Shown in pieces: positions 40,849 through 50,946 of a DNA stretch of 64,000 bases. The translations under genes were made by a program, and so were the position numbers. The notes below the pieces were generated by a model. It worked only from the letters and a program-made list of their open reading frames with translations. It had not been told where the DNA came from and did not search any database. Numbering within the stretch: the stretch's first letter is position 1; the number at the start of each line of letters is the position of its first letter. Where the stretch lies: contig CAKQGQ010000008.1 in the NCBI GenBank assembly GCA_934233735.1, positions 1 through 64,000 of the forward strand, written 5' to 3'. The DNA is from an uncultured Clostridia bacterium (GTDB taxonomy: Bacteria > Bacillota > Clostridia > Peptostreptococcales > Anaerovoracaceae).

Positions 40849-41783
40849 TGGAATTTAAACATACATCGGTACTCTTTGAGGAGTGTATACAGGGCCTTGC
40901 GATTAAGCCCGACGGCGTTTATGTGGACGGTACGCTGGGCGGCGGCGGTCACAGCAGCGGGATTTGCGAAAAACTCGGTGAAAACGGCACTCTGATTGGA
41001 ATTGACAGGGACAGGGATGCACTGAATGCGGCCGAAAAAAGGCTCGCACCGTACAAGTGCAGGAAGTACTTTGTTCAAAGCAACTATTCGGATATTAAGG
41101 ATGTTTTGGGGGAGCTTGCAATAGAAAAAATTGACGGGGCTCTGCTGGACTTAGGAGTATCTTCTTTCCAGCTGGACAACCCGGAGAGAGGATTTTCCTA
41201 TATGCAGGACGCACCTTTGGATATGAGAATGAGTCAGGACGACGATTTTACCGCATACGACGTGGTGAATCGCTATGAGGGGAAAGAACTGACGGAGATT
41301 ATAAGAAAGTACGGCGAGGAAAGATGGGCATCCCGCATTGCTGAGTTCATCGTGAAAGCGCGGAAGAAACAGCCGATTGAAACCACGGGGGAATTGGTGG
41401 ATATCATTAAAGCTGCGATTCCGGCAGCGGCAAGAAGAGACGGGCCCCATCCGGCGAAGCGCACCTTTCAGGCAATTCGCATTGAAGTCAATGACGAATT
41501 GGGACAGCTTGAGCGTGCGGTGGACGAGTTCTGCGATGTTTTGGCACCGGGGGGACGCCTGTGCATCATAACCTTCCATTCGCTGGAGGACAGGATTGTA
41601 AAGGAGATTATCAACAAGAGAATGAACCCTTGCACCTGCCCGAAGGAGTTTCCTGTCTGCGTCTGCGGCAAAGTAGGCGATATACAGAAACGATCCAATA
41701 AACCGATTTTGCCGTCGGCACGGGAACTGGAAGAAAATCCGCGTGCCAGAAGTGCGAAGCTGAGGATTGCAGAAAAAAAGTAA
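40848..41783 (+). CDS. rsmH: 16S rRNA m4C1402 methyltransferase RsmH
   Basis: A 311-residue SAM-dependent enzyme methylating N4 of C1402 in 16S rRNA. Clear motifs are HTSVLFEECIQGL at the start, the SAM loop VDGTLGGGGHS, GALLDLGVSSFQLD, FQAIRIEVNDEL and ITFHSLEDRIVK. Full length, second gene of the division cluster as usual. Confidence 0.97.
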   Translation: MEFKHTSVLFEECIQGLAIKPDGVYVDGTLGGGGHSSGICEKLGENGTLIGIDRDRDALNAAEKRLAPYKCRKYFVQSNYSDIKDVLGELAIEKIDGALLDLGVSSFQLDNPERGFSYMQDAPLDMRMSQDDDFTAYDVVNRYEGKELTEIIRKYGEERWASRIAEFIVKARKKQPIETTGELVDIIKAAIPAAARRDGPHPAKRTFQAIRIEVNDELGQLERAVDEFCDVLAPGGRLCIITFHSLEDRIVKEIINKRMNPCTCPKEFPVCVCGKVGDIQKRSNKPILPSARELEENPRARSAKLRIAEKK

Positions 41784-41808
41784 GTGATAAATTGTTAAGG
41801 AGAGGACA

Positions 41809-42336
41809 ATGGCAGCAAGCGAAAGAGCTTATACATCTGAATATTCCTATATAGGACAGCCATATCGTCCTGCTCAGAGCTACGGTCAGCAAGGCGCATA
41901 TCGCGCATATCCGCAGCCGGAAGCGGAGCGCCCGAGGGCCAAAAGAAGTGAGGAAAAACCAAAGCTTCAGGTGCAGCCGCGGGTTCAGCAGCAAGCGCAG
42001 CCTGTGATTACACACTGGATGCTGGTGCGGGTAATTTTGCTTCTTGTCTTCGCGGGAGCGGTGCTGATCAGTACAATTTGGATGAGCGCGAAAGCGACCG
42101 AAATTAAATACGAAATCAATAAAATCAATAAAGAAAATGTCATTCTTCAAAATGAAATTTCTATGCTCGGAATCAAAATCGAAAGTGCCAACAGCATTGA
42201 GCAGATTGAAGAATACGCTACAGGCAGCTTGAAAATGCAGTATCCGAAGTCTAACCAGTGTATTTATGTGGACGCAAATGCTGTGGCCTCATCCGACTTG
42301 GCAGAGCAGATTCGGGAAAAGGCATATAAAGAATAA
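41809..42336 (+). CDS. ftsL: FtsL-like septum formation protein
   Basis: A 175-residue bitopic protein: a Tyr/Gln/Pro-rich cytoplasmic region of about 70 residues, one membrane segment (MLVRVILLLVFAGAVLI) near residue 75 and an extracytoplasmic coiled coil with heptads (INKINKENVILQNEISMLGIKIESA). This matches the layout and position of FtsL, which forms a complex with DivIC and FtsQ, although sequence conservation in the family is low. The long Gln/Tyr-rich N-terminus is unusual. Confidence 0.8.
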   Translation: MAASERAYTSEYSYIGQPYRPAQSYGQQGAYRAYPQPEAERPRAKRSEEKPKLQVQPRVQQQAQPVITHWMLVRVILLLVFAGAVLISTIWMSAKATEIKYEINKINKENVILQNEISMLGIKIESANSIEQIEEYATGSLKMQYPKSNQCIYVDANAVASSDLAEQIREKAYKE

Positions 42337-42373
42337 AAGAGGATGAAAGCTAATATAATTTCATAGATAAACG

Positions 42374-42416
42374 AGCCAGACAACTTAATAGAATCATGCG
42401 GTCTGGCTTTCTGTTT
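42374..42416 (+). terminator. Weak terminator-like hairpin between ftsL and the PBP gene
   Basis: A perfect 8-bp stem AGCCAGAC/GTCTGGCT (42374-42381 and 42401-42408) with a 19-nt loop, followed by TTCTGTTT. The interrupted T tract suggests partial termination in the division cluster. Confidence 0.55.
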
Positions 42417-42427
42417 GAAGGAGAAAT

Positions 42428-44428
42428 ATGAAGGCACAGGTTACGGTAAAAAACAGAAGAAGGATAGCAATCGGGTTTATCATCATAGCACTGCTTTTGA
42501 TTGCGCTTGTATTCCGCGTGGCGTGGATTCAGATTGTAGATGCGGAAGAACTGAGTCAGAAAGCGATTGACCAGCAGACGAAGGACACACCGATTGAAGC
42601 CAAACGCGGTACGATTTACGACCGGAACGGAAAAGAACTGGCGACGAGCACGACCTGCTATACGCTTTGGGCAAGACCCTCACAGATAAAGCTGAAGGAC
42701 GGACAGGAACGCCCTGACAGCGAAATCAAAGTATTTGCGCAGGACATCGCAGACATTATAGATGGTGATGCGTCCGATGTTTATGCGGATTTAACGAAAA
42801 ATCAGGCACTGGTCAGAGTCGCAAAATATCTGGAAAAAAACATGGCAGATAAACTGAGAGCCCTTCAGATAACCGGAATTGAGCTTTCGGAAGATAATAA
42901 AAGATATTACCCTCTGGGAAATTTTGCTTCACAGGTGCTCGGCAGCGTAAACGATGATAATATGGGAAGAACCGGCATCGAGCTGCAGTACGATCAGTAT
43001 TTGAGCGGCGTTTCCGGCAGATGGGTGAAGAATACGGATTTGCTCGGAAATGAGCTGGTAAAAGGTGCGGAAGAATACCATGAAGCGCAGGATGGCCTGA
43101 ATGTGATTATGACACTCGATGAGGCGATTCAGTATTATGTCGAGAAAGCCCTTGAAAAGGGTATGGAAAAGACAAAGGCGAAACGCATTATGTGTCTGGT
43201 GATGGACCCGAAAACAGGCGACATTCTGGCATCTGCTGCAACGCCGGGATACGACCCGAATGACGCGACAGAGCCGTTGGCAAAAGACAAGAAGAAATAT
43301 GAGAAAATGACGGCGGAGGAGAAGAACAAGTACCTATTCAGCCTTTGGAGAAATCCTTTGGTCAGCGATACTTATGAGCCGGGTTCGACCTTTAAGCTCA
43401 TAACATCCTCCTCTGCGATTGAAGAAAAAGTAATCAATGACAATACGACCTTCAACTGCTCCGGAAGCTTCAGCGTGGCAGGTGTCAGACTGCACTGCTG
43501 GACTAGTGGCGCACACGGCACACAGACGATTCGCCAGGCAATCGGAAACTCTTGCAATCCGGCACTTGCAAAGGTTGCGGCTTTGCTGGGAAAAACCAGA
43601 TTCTATAAATATTTAGACCTTTATGGAATCACGGATAAGACCAGCGTGGACTATCCGGGTGAGGCAGGCGCAATCGTGCAGAGTCTTGAAAATGTCGGAC
43701 CGGTAGAGCTGGCGACAATTGGTTACGGTCAAGGTATTTCCGTAACGCCGATCCAGCTCCTTACAGCTGTAAATGCAATCGGAAACGACGGCGTGCTTCT
43801 ACAGCCCCGCTATGTGAAAGCATTGACGGACAGTGAGGGCAAGGTTGTGGGATCCTATGAGCCGGTCGTTGTCCGCAAGGTGATTTCTGCGGCAACTGCC
43901 AAGAAAATGCGCAGCATCATGCAGTATGTTGTCGATGAAGGCGGCGGCGGAAACGCCAGGATTGCAGGATACAGAGTCGGCGGCAAAACCGGTACCGCGA
44001 ATAAAATCGATGCAGGAACCGGAAAATACGGAAAGTATTATTACAGTTCCTTTATTGGAATGGCACCGATGGACGATCCGCAGATTTCCATTCTGGTTGT
44101 AGTTGACAGTCCGAAAGGCTCCTACTACGGCTCCATGGTTGCAGCTCCGATCGCAAAGGATATTCTAACGGACGCTTTGCGCTATCTGAATGTCACGCCG
44201 AAATACAGCAAATCGGAGAAGAATTCACTGCAGAGCGGATATACGACAGTTCCGAATGTTGTCGGAAAGGAATTCAGCGAGGCGGCCGGCATTATCGGCG
44301 GCAAAGACCTGAAATACAGCAGACCGAAATCAGCGCAGGGCGATGATGATTTCACGGTTGTGGATCAGTATCCAAAGGCAGGAACAAAGGTGAAAAAGAA
44401 CGCGGTTGTCTATGTCTATAAAGAGTAG
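42428..44428 (+). CDS. Class B penicillin-binding protein with one PASTA domain (SpoVD/FtsI type)
   Basis: A 666-residue transpeptidase. One N-terminal membrane anchor (residues 14-34), a dimerisation domain (AKRGTIYDRNGKELATS), and the transpeptidase domain with SxxK as GSTFKLITS near residue 320, SCN as SCNPAL near residue 375 and KTG as GGKTGTANK near residue 520. A single PASTA repeat closes the protein (TVPNVVGKEFSEA to AVVYVYKE). A single PASTA is typical for SpoVD; in Clostridia this gene is often the only such PBP in the cluster, so vegetative division and spore cortex roles cannot be told apart. Confidence 0.92.
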   Translation: MKAQVTVKNRRRIAIGFIIIALLLIALVFRVAWIQIVDAEELSQKAIDQQTKDTPIEAKRGTIYDRNGKELATSTTCYTLWARPSQIKLKDGQERPDSEIKVFAQDIADIIDGDASDVYADLTKNQALVRVAKYLEKNMADKLRALQITGIELSEDNKRYYPLGNFASQVLGSVNDDNMGRTGIELQYDQYLSGVSGRWVKNTDLLGNELVKGAEEYHEAQDGLNVIMTLDEAIQYYVEKALEKGMEKTKAKRIMCLVMDPKTGDILASAATPGYDPNDATEPLAKDKKKYEKMTAEEKNKYLFSLWRNPLVSDTYEPGSTFKLITSSSAIEEKVINDNTTFNCSGSFSVAGVRLHCWTSGAHGTQTIRQAIGNSCNPALAKVAALLGKTRFYKYLDLYGITDKTSVDYPGEAGAIVQSLENVGPVELATIGYGQGISVTPIQLLTAVNAIGNDGVLLQPRYVKALTDSEGKVVGSYEPVVVRKVISAATAKKMRSIMQYVVDEGGGGNARIAGYRVGGKTGTANKIDAGTGKYGKYYYSSFIGMAPMDDPQISILVVVDSPKGSYYGSMVAAPIAKDILTDALRYLNVTPKYSKSEKNSLQSGYTTVPNVVGKEFSEAAGIIGGKDLKYSRPKSAQGDDDFTVVDQYPKAGTKVKKNAVVYVYKE

Positions 44429-44483
44429 AAATTGAAAAAGAGTGTAAAATAAAATATATCCTGGGAATGAGAATGGGGAGGCT

Positions 44484-45968
44484 ATGCGGCTTAGAACTTT
44501 GTTTGACGGCGCAGACTGCAAGCTGGTCTGCGGTACGCTCGACAAAGATGCGAAAGCATTGAGTTACCATTCGGATAAAACCGGTCCCGGCGCGGCTTTT
44601 TTCGCGATTCGGGGCGAGAGAAACGACGGACACAGATATATTAAAAAGCTAGCAGAGCAGGGCGTGGACATTTTTATCGTTGAAGAGATGACGGAGGAAT
44701 GCAATGCGCTACGGGGCGATGCGATAACTGTCATAAAGACGGATGATGTGCGAAAGAGCCTTGCGATTGCTTCCCGAAATTTTTTCGGAGAGCCCGATAA
44801 GCAGCTTTTGACCATCGGAATTACAGGAACGAAAGGCAAGACCGGAACTTCGGTTTTATTGAAAGAAATCTTGGAAAATGCCAAAATTCCGACAGGCATC
44901 ATCGGAACCGTACAGCAGGGATATGCAGGGAATTATGAAGAGGCGGAAAACACCACGCCGCAGTCCTATGAAATTTTTCGTCTGATGCGAAAAATGGCTG
45001 ACGGCGGCTGCAAAGCGGTTGTCATGGAGGTGTCCTCGCAGGCGCTGATGCAGCGCCGCACAGAGGCAATCCGTTTCGATATCGGCATTTTTACAAACCT
45101 CAGCCCTGACCATATCGGTGAGGGAGAACATAAAAGCTTTGAAGAGTATGCTTATTGGAAAAGCCGCCTTTTTCAGCAGACGAAAACAGCAGTCGTAAAC
45201 GGAGACAGTCCGTACTGCGAGAAAATATTAGCGGATTCCAAAGCAAAAAGGACTATCAAATTCAGTCTGAAACAGGCGGAAAACATTCGATTGTACAGTG
45301 GAAACGGAAGGCTCGGAAGCGTGTTTACTTTTGCGGGAGAGCAAATCAGACTTGGGCTTCCCGGACGATTCAATCTATACAATGCGATAGCTGCCATGAC
45401 GACGGCACAGACGCTCGGCATTTCGACAGGAGAAATGAAAAACGCGCTCGAAACGGTATCCGTGAGAGGTCGGACGGAAATCATTCCTACAGGGAGAGAT
45501 TTTATCGTAATGCTGGATTATGCGCATAACGGCGTGGCGATGGAAAATCTGCTGGCTGCTTTGCGGGAATATCGACCGGGGCGGCTGATTACAGTGTTTG
45601 GCTGCGGAGGCAACCGGGATCCGCACAGGCGGACGGAGATGGGGCTGGCAGCGGGAAAGGCGGCGGACTTATCCGTCATTACTTCCGATAACCCACGCGA
45701 AGAAGACCCCGATGCGATTATCAAAGACATCGTTTGTGCGCTTTCCGAAACCGGAGGCGCATACAAGGTCATCCCCGGTCGTGCTGAGGCAATCAAATGG
45801 ACCTTGCAAAATGCGCAGCGCGGTGATATTATAGCAGTCTGTGGCAAAGGGCATGAGACCTATCAATTGATAGGAAGAGAGAAGCGGCACTTTGATGACA
45901 GAGAAGTAATAAAAGCTGTTTTATTGAACATGGATCAAGATACAGATAATTTGGGAGAAACAAAATGA
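44484..45968 (+). CDS. murE: UDP-MurNAc-tripeptide ligase MurE (meso-DAP type)
   Basis: A 494-residue Mur ligase adding the third residue of the stem peptide. The ATP loop GTKGKTGTS near residue 115, VVMEVSSQAL and the SDNPREEDP motif near residue 400 are present; DNPR is the meso-diaminopimelate-binding signature, so the wall is predicted to be DAP-type. GGGGAGG precedes the ATG. Its stop overlaps murF (ATGA). Confidence 0.96.
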   Translation: MRLRTLFDGADCKLVCGTLDKDAKALSYHSDKTGPGAAFFAIRGERNDGHRYIKKLAEQGVDIFIVEEMTEECNALRGDAITVIKTDDVRKSLAIASRNFFGEPDKQLLTIGITGTKGKTGTSVLLKEILENAKIPTGIIGTVQQGYAGNYEEAENTTPQSYEIFRLMRKMADGGCKAVVMEVSSQALMQRRTEAIRFDIGIFTNLSPDHIGEGEHKSFEEYAYWKSRLFQQTKTAVVNGDSPYCEKILADSKAKRTIKFSLKQAENIRLYSGNGRLGSVFTFAGEQIRLGLPGRFNLYNAIAAMTTAQTLGISTGEMKNALETVSVRGRTEIIPTGRDFIVMLDYAHNGVAMENLLAALREYRPGRLITVFGCGGNRDPHRRTEMGLAAGKAADLSVITSDNPREEDPDAIIKDIVCALSETGGAYKVIPGRAEAIKWTLQNAQRGDIIAVCGKGHETYQLIGREKRHFDDREVIKAVLLNMDQDTDNLGETK

Positions 45969-47362
45969 GAGATTTTACAATTGCTGAAGTAAGGGAAGCG
46001 GTAGGCGGAACTCTTCTGGCAGGAAGCGGGGACGGCGTTGTCCGCAAAATCTGCACGGATTCAAGAAAGGCGGAGCCGGGGGATTTATTCTTTCCATTGA
46101 TAGGTGAAAATAACGACGGACATGATTTTCTGGCGCAGGTCTTTGAAAAAGGCTGCCGCTCGATTATCGTTTCGGATGAAAGCAAAGTCCCGAAACGCGA
46201 GTTTTTAGCGGACGGAATACAGCCGGATGTAATTCTGGTCGAAGATACGACAAAAGCGCTGCAGGATTTGGCGCAGTATTATTTGGGAACGCTTCCGATG
46301 AAGAAAAAGATTGCAGTAACCGGAAGTGTAGGAAAAACGAGCACAAGAGATATGATGTACTACATCGCGTCCATGAAATACAAGACAGGAAGAAACCTGA
46401 AGAATTTCAATAATGGATTCGGTCTTCCTCTCAGCATTCTGGAATTCGCGCCGGATACCGAAGCGGCGGTTCTGGAGATGGGAATGGACAATTTCGGTCA
46501 GATTGAAATACTGGCGAACCTCGTAAAGCCTGACATCGCGCTGATTACGAATATCGGTATTTCACATATCGAAAATCTGGGGAGCCGTGAGGGAATCCTG
46601 AAAGCAAAGATGGAAGTAACCTCCTGCTTTGACGAGCATTCGACGCTGGTGGTAAACTGCGACTGCGACTTGCTTTGCGAAGAAAATGTAAGAGGAAATT
46701 ACAAGCTGATAACCGTAGGCTCGGAAGAAGATAACTGCTACCGCGTCAGCGATGTTTGCGATTTCGGCGATAAGGGTATAAAATATACTTTGCACCGGGA
46801 TGATAAATCGTATACGATTTCCCTGCCGGTACCGGGCGCGCATAATGCAGTCAATGCGAGCCTTGCCATTGCGGCGGGTGAGCAGATGGGGATTGACATC
46901 GAGACAGCGATTCAAGGGCTGGAATCCGCGCAGCTTACCGAAAAGAGGCTGAACATAAAGGAAAAGAACGGGATAAAGGTCATTGACGATACTTATAATG
47001 CCTGCCCGGCATCCGTAATGTCGGCAGTCAACACGCTGATGCAGACAGAGGGCAAAAGAAAAATCGCAATTATCGGTGATATGTACGAGCTGGGACAGGA
47101 AACCGAAAATGCGCATAAAGAGGTCGGCGAGTTTGCCGGCAGAAAGAAGCCGGATCTGCTTGTTTGCATCGGAGAATTTGCGAAGGGCTATGCGGAAGGC
47201 GCTGCGGAACATATGAAGGCAGAGAACATCCTGTATTTCGCGGAAAAGGAAGACTTTTTCGAGCAGGCGGAAGGACTGATTGCGCCGGGGGATGTTGTCC
47301 TGGTAAAGGCCTCGCGCGGCATGCAGATGGAAAAGATCGTAAATAAGATACTGGAAGAATAA
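45965..47362 (+). CDS. murF: UDP-MurNAc-tripeptide D-alanyl-D-alanine ligase
   Basis: A 465-residue Mur ligase joining D-Ala-D-Ala to the UDP-MurNAc tripeptide. ATP loop VTGSVGKTSTRDM near residue 120, GMDNFGQIEILANLVKPDIALITNIGISHIENL and DDTYNACPASV near residue 345 are typical. Full length; overlaps murE by four bases. Confidence 0.96.
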   Translation: MRDFTIAEVREAVGGTLLAGSGDGVVRKICTDSRKAEPGDLFFPLIGENNDGHDFLAQVFEKGCRSIIVSDESKVPKREFLADGIQPDVILVEDTTKALQDLAQYYLGTLPMKKKIAVTGSVGKTSTRDMMYYIASMKYKTGRNLKNFNNGFGLPLSILEFAPDTEAAVLEMGMDNFGQIEILANLVKPDIALITNIGISHIENLGSREGILKAKMEVTSCFDEHSTLVVNCDCDLLCEENVRGNYKLITVGSEEDNCYRVSDVCDFGDKGIKYTLHRDDKSYTISLPVPGAHNAVNASLAIAAGEQMGIDIETAIQGLESAQLTEKRLNIKEKNGIKVIDDTYNACPASVMSAVNTLMQTEGKRKIAIIGDMYELGQETENAHKEVGEFAGRKKPDLLVCIGEFAKGYAEGAAEHMKAENILYFAEKEDFFEQAEGLIAPGDVVLVKASRGMQMEKIVNKILEE

Positions 47363-47383
47363 AAGAGATAGGAGTTGCAAAAA

Positions 47384-48388
47384 ATGGATAGATTACTGAT
47401 TCCGATAACAGCGCTGGTGGCAGCGTGGATTTTGGGAGCATTGTTCACCAAAATGCTCATACCGTTTCTGGAAAAGAAACAGTTCAGGCAGTTTGTAAGA
47501 GAGGAAGGGCCGCAGTCGCATCTTTCTAAGACCGGAACGCCGAGCATGGGCGGAATTGCGATTATCGGCGCGACGATTTTGTCGGCGGTAATTACAACGC
47601 TTGTATTGGCGGCAGATGTGGCAAATTATATGACGCTGGCGGCAGTCCTGGCGACGATGGTACTGTTCGGCTTAATCGGCTTCATTGACGATTATGAGAA
47701 AGCGATTCGAAAGAACAATGCGGGAATCAGCCCGAAGCAGAAAATTATTTTACAGTTTACGTTTTCGCTGCTGTTTGCGGTATTTGCGTATTTTAAGTCC
47801 GGTTTTTCGGGCGTGAGCGGAAGCAGCGTATGGATTCCGATTGCAGATGTCTATCTGGATTTCGGCATTTTCTACATTCCGTTTATCATCTTTGTGATGA
47901 TTGCCTTCAGCAATGCGGTAAACCTTACGGATGGTCTTGATGGGCTGGCGTCCGGCGTTACGGCGCTGGTGGCGTTCTGCATGATTCTGCTGGGCGTATA
48001 CGCATCACCGGGTTTTGCAACCGAGCCCGTTATATACGGAGCGCTTGCAGGCGGATGTCTGGGCTTTCTGATGTTCAACAAGAACCCTGCAAAGATTTTC
48101 ATGGGAGACACAGGCTCGATGGCGCTGGGCGGAATGCTTGCAGCAGGAGCTGTGATGCTGAAGATGGAATTTTTACTGGCGATTGCAGGACTGGTGTATG
48201 TACTGGAAGCACTGTCGGTAATCATTCAGGTAACTTATTACAAGAAAACGCATAAAAGAATTTTCAAAATGGCGCCGCTGCATCATCATTTCGAGCTTTG
48301 CGGAATGAAGGAAAAACAGGTAGTTCTGATGTTCTGGGGAGCTGCACTGGTGTTCTGCATACTGGCAATTGTTGTAAGCAATTTATAG
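47384..48388 (+). CDS. mraY: Phospho-MurNAc-pentapeptide transferase MraY
   Basis: A 334-residue integral membrane enzyme forming lipid I. Ten membrane segments and the signatures PSMGGIAI, FGLIGFIDDYEK, NAVNLTDGLDGLASG, FMGDTGSMALGG and LHHHFELCG are visible. ATG 47384 was chosen as AGGAG lies 9 bases before; an in-frame TTG at 47375 abuts the ribosome site. Confidence 0.97.
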   Translation: MDRLLIPITALVAAWILGALFTKMLIPFLEKKQFRQFVREEGPQSHLSKTGTPSMGGIAIIGATILSAVITTLVLAADVANYMTLAAVLATMVLFGLIGFIDDYEKAIRKNNAGISPKQKIILQFTFSLLFAVFAYFKSGFSGVSGSSVWIPIADVYLDFGIFYIPFIIFVMIAFSNAVNLTDGLDGLASGVTALVAFCMILLGVYASPGFATEPVIYGALAGGCLGFLMFNKNPAKIFMGDTGSMALGGMLAAGAVMLKMEFLLAIAGLVYVLEALSVIIQVTYYKKTHKRIFKMAPLHHHFELCGMKEKQVVLMFWGAALVFCILAIVVSNL

Positions 48389-48397
48389 GAGAGAGAC

Positions 48398-49777
48398 ATG
48401 GAAAATTTGAATTTAGAAAATATAAGAAATAAAAGAGTTTTGGTTGTCGGCCTTGGAAAATCAGGAATTGCCGCGGTTCAGGCAATGCTGAAGCTCGGAG
48501 CTGTCGTTTCGGTGCAGGATTCCAAGGAAGCTGCAGCAGTAGACGGTCAGCTTCTCACTTTCCTGAAGGGAAAGGGCGTGGAATGCTATTTTCATGAAAT
48601 TCCGGAGCATGTGGAGAAGTTCGACATGCTGATTCTGAGCCCGGGTGTGAACCCTGAGCTTGATTTTATTCAGGAAGCGAAGGCAGGCGGCGCAGAAATT
48701 ATCGGCGAACTGGAAATCGCCTATCGGATCGCCAGAGGAACCTTTATCGCTATTACGGGCACGAACGGAAAGACGACGACGACAACCCTTGTCGGTGAGA
48801 TTTTTAAGAATGCGCACAGAAAGACTTTCGTAGTCGGAAACATCGGAGTTGCAGTCATTTCAAAGGCTTTGGAGTCCGACGAGGACGACTGGCTGGTAAC
48901 GGAGACGAGCAGCTTCCAGCTTGAAACCACGCGCTACTTTAAACCGATGGTATCGGCAATTCTGAATTTGACGCCGGATCATCTGAATCGCCATCATACG
49001 ATGGAGGCTTACGGTGCTGCGAAGGCAAAAATCTTCGCAAATCAGGATGAAAACGGCTGCTGCGTTGTAAACTATGATGATAAGCTCTGCTATTCCCTGA
49101 CAAAAGGATGCAAGGCGAAGATTGTACCGTTTTCAAGAAAAGAGGAACTTCCTTTCGGCGCATTTCTGAAAGGCGATAAGCTCGTTATAAAGAACGAAGC
49201 AGGCGAGCTGATTGAGCTTTGCAGCCGGAATGCGCTGAAAATTATCGGTGACCACAATGTCGAGAATGCTTTGGCAGCAGCGGCTGTCTGCTATTTCGCA
49301 GGCATTGACGCAGAGACAACCGCTGAGACGCTGAAGGAATTCGGCGGCGTCGAGCACCGTATCGAATTTTCGGGCGAAATAAATGGCGTGAAGTTCTACA
49401 ATGACTCGAAGGGTACAAATGTAGACGCGGCTGTAATTGCGCTTCGGGCAATCAAGGAGAATATCATTCTGATTGCGGGCGGCGACGGCAAAGGACAGGA
49501 ATTCGATGCGCTTGTCAAAAATTTCGACGGCAGGGTCAAACATCTGGTGCTGATTGGAAGAGACGGCCCGATTATCGCCGAAACGGCAGACAGACTGGGC
49601 TATCACGACTACTCCTTCGGCAGAGACATGGATGAATGCGTGAAAAAGGCATTTGAACTGGCGCAGCCGGGCGACACGGTACTGCTTTCTCCGGCATGTG
49701 CAAGCTGGGATATGTATGATAATTTCGAACAGCGCGGCAAACACTTTAAAGACTGCGTAAAGAGGCTTGGTGTATGA
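48398..49777 (+). CDS. murD: UDP-MurNAc-L-alanine:D-glutamate ligase
   Basis: A 459-residue Mur ligase adding D-glutamate. NAD-like N-terminal loop VLVVGLGKSGIAA, ATP loop ITGTNGKTTTTTL near residue 125, ETSSFQLETT and YNDSKGTNVDA near residue 330 identify MurD. Its stop overlaps ftsW (ATGA). Confidence 0.97.
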   Translation: MENLNLENIRNKRVLVVGLGKSGIAAVQAMLKLGAVVSVQDSKEAAAVDGQLLTFLKGKGVECYFHEIPEHVEKFDMLILSPGVNPELDFIQEAKAGGAEIIGELEIAYRIARGTFIAITGTNGKTTTTTLVGEIFKNAHRKTFVVGNIGVAVISKALESDEDDWLVTETSSFQLETTRYFKPMVSAILNLTPDHLNRHHTMEAYGAAKAKIFANQDENGCCVVNYDDKLCYSLTKGCKAKIVPFSRKEELPFGAFLKGDKLVIKNEAGELIELCSRNALKIIGDHNVENALAAAAVCYFAGIDAETTAETLKEFGGVEHRIEFSGEINGVKFYNDSKGTNVDAAVIALRAIKENIILIAGGDGKGQEFDALVKNFDGRVKHLVLIGRDGPIIAETADRLGYHDYSFGRDMDECVKKAFELAQPGDTVLLSPACASWDMYDNFEQRGKHFKDCVKRLGV

Positions 49778-50895
49778 AGCAGATTTTGCGAATCCGAACA
49801 AACAGAAAAACAGGGGATTTGTCGATTGCGGTTTTAGTGGCGATTCTGGTCATTTTCGGTACAGTGATGATTTTCAGTGCCAGCTACTATCCGTCGTCAC
49901 AAAATTACTACAACCCTTATTATTACTTAAAAAGGCAGATGATATGGCTGGCAGTCAGCGCGTTTGTGATGTGGTTCTGCGCGAAGGTCGATTATCACTT
50001 CTGGGTGCGGCTGTGGATCATTGTTCCGAGCATCTGCGCGATACTGCTCGTTCTGGTTCTGACTTCGCTGGGCTCAGAGGCCTACGGCTCTGTGCGATGG
50101 ATTCAGGTCGGTCCGATTACGATTATGCCGGGCGAACTCGCGAAGGTCGGCATGATTCTGTTCACGACCGGCTTTTATTCCAGGCATCCGAAATGGAGTA
50201 CGAACTTCTGGAAGGGTGTCATGCCCGTAGTCGGCGTGGCAGGCGTTTACGGCGGGATGATTATGATGCAGCCGAATATGTCGACCGCATTTACCATCGT
50301 TTTAATCGCAGGCGGAATGCTTTTAGTTGCGGGAATTAAATGGAGACATGTCGGTATTCTTGTAGGTGCTGCGGGCGTTGCAGGCTGGGCTTTTATCTTT
50401 CTTGATAAGGACGGCTACCGCTACAACCGTTTTACCAGCTTTTTAGACCCGTTTGCGGACGCGCTCGGAAACGGATGGCAGGTCGTGCAGTCACTGCTTG
50501 CACTGGGAACCGGCGGACTGACAGGGCTGGGGCTTGGAAACAGCGTTCAGAAAAACCTCTATCTGCCGATGGCGCAAAACGACTTTATTTTAGCGATTAT
50601 CGGCGAGGAACTCGGATTTATCGGCATTTTCTGTCTCGTGCTCGTTTATCTTCTGCTTGTCTGGAGAGGCTGTCATGTGGCGATGAATGCGGCGGATTAT
50701 ACAGGCATGATGCTGGCTTCGGGCATTATCATGATGGTCGGAATCCAGGTTGTCATCAACATTGCGGTTGTTACTTCCTGTATGCCTCCGACAGGCATTA
50801 TTCTGCCGTTTATCAGCTACGGCGGAAATGCATTGCTGATTTTTATGGCGGCGATGGGAATTTTAATCAATATATCAAAATCTTCAAAAATATAA
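49774..50895 (+). CDS. ftsW: FtsW/SpoVE-type lipid II polymerase
   Basis: A 373-residue SEDS-family protein with ten membrane segments, polymerising glycan strands with its partner PBP. Signatures include YGSVRWIQVGPITIMPGELAKVGMI and PPTGIILPFISYGGNALLIFMAAMGILINIS. Coupled to murD by overlap; in Clostridia this position can be SpoVE or FtsW and sequence alone does not decide. Confidence 0.95.
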   Translation: MKQILRIRTNRKTGDLSIAVLVAILVIFGTVMIFSASYYPSSQNYYNPYYYLKRQMIWLAVSAFVMWFCAKVDYHFWVRLWIIVPSICAILLVLVLTSLGSEAYGSVRWIQVGPITIMPGELAKVGMILFTTGFYSRHPKWSTNFWKGVMPVVGVAGVYGGMIMMQPNMSTAFTIVLIAGGMLLVAGIKWRHVGILVGAAGVAGWAFIFLDKDGYRYNRFTSFLDPFADALGNGWQVVQSLLALGTGGLTGLGLGNSVQKNLYLPMAQNDFILAIIGEELGFIGIFCLVLVYLLLVWRGCHVAMNAADYTGMMLASGIIMMVGIQVVINIAVVTSCMPPTGIILPFISYGGNALLIFMAAMGILINISKSSKI

Positions 50896-50946
50896 CTTTA
50901 ACAGAAACTAACGCAAATTGTAATTTATGATTTTTTAGGAGTTTTT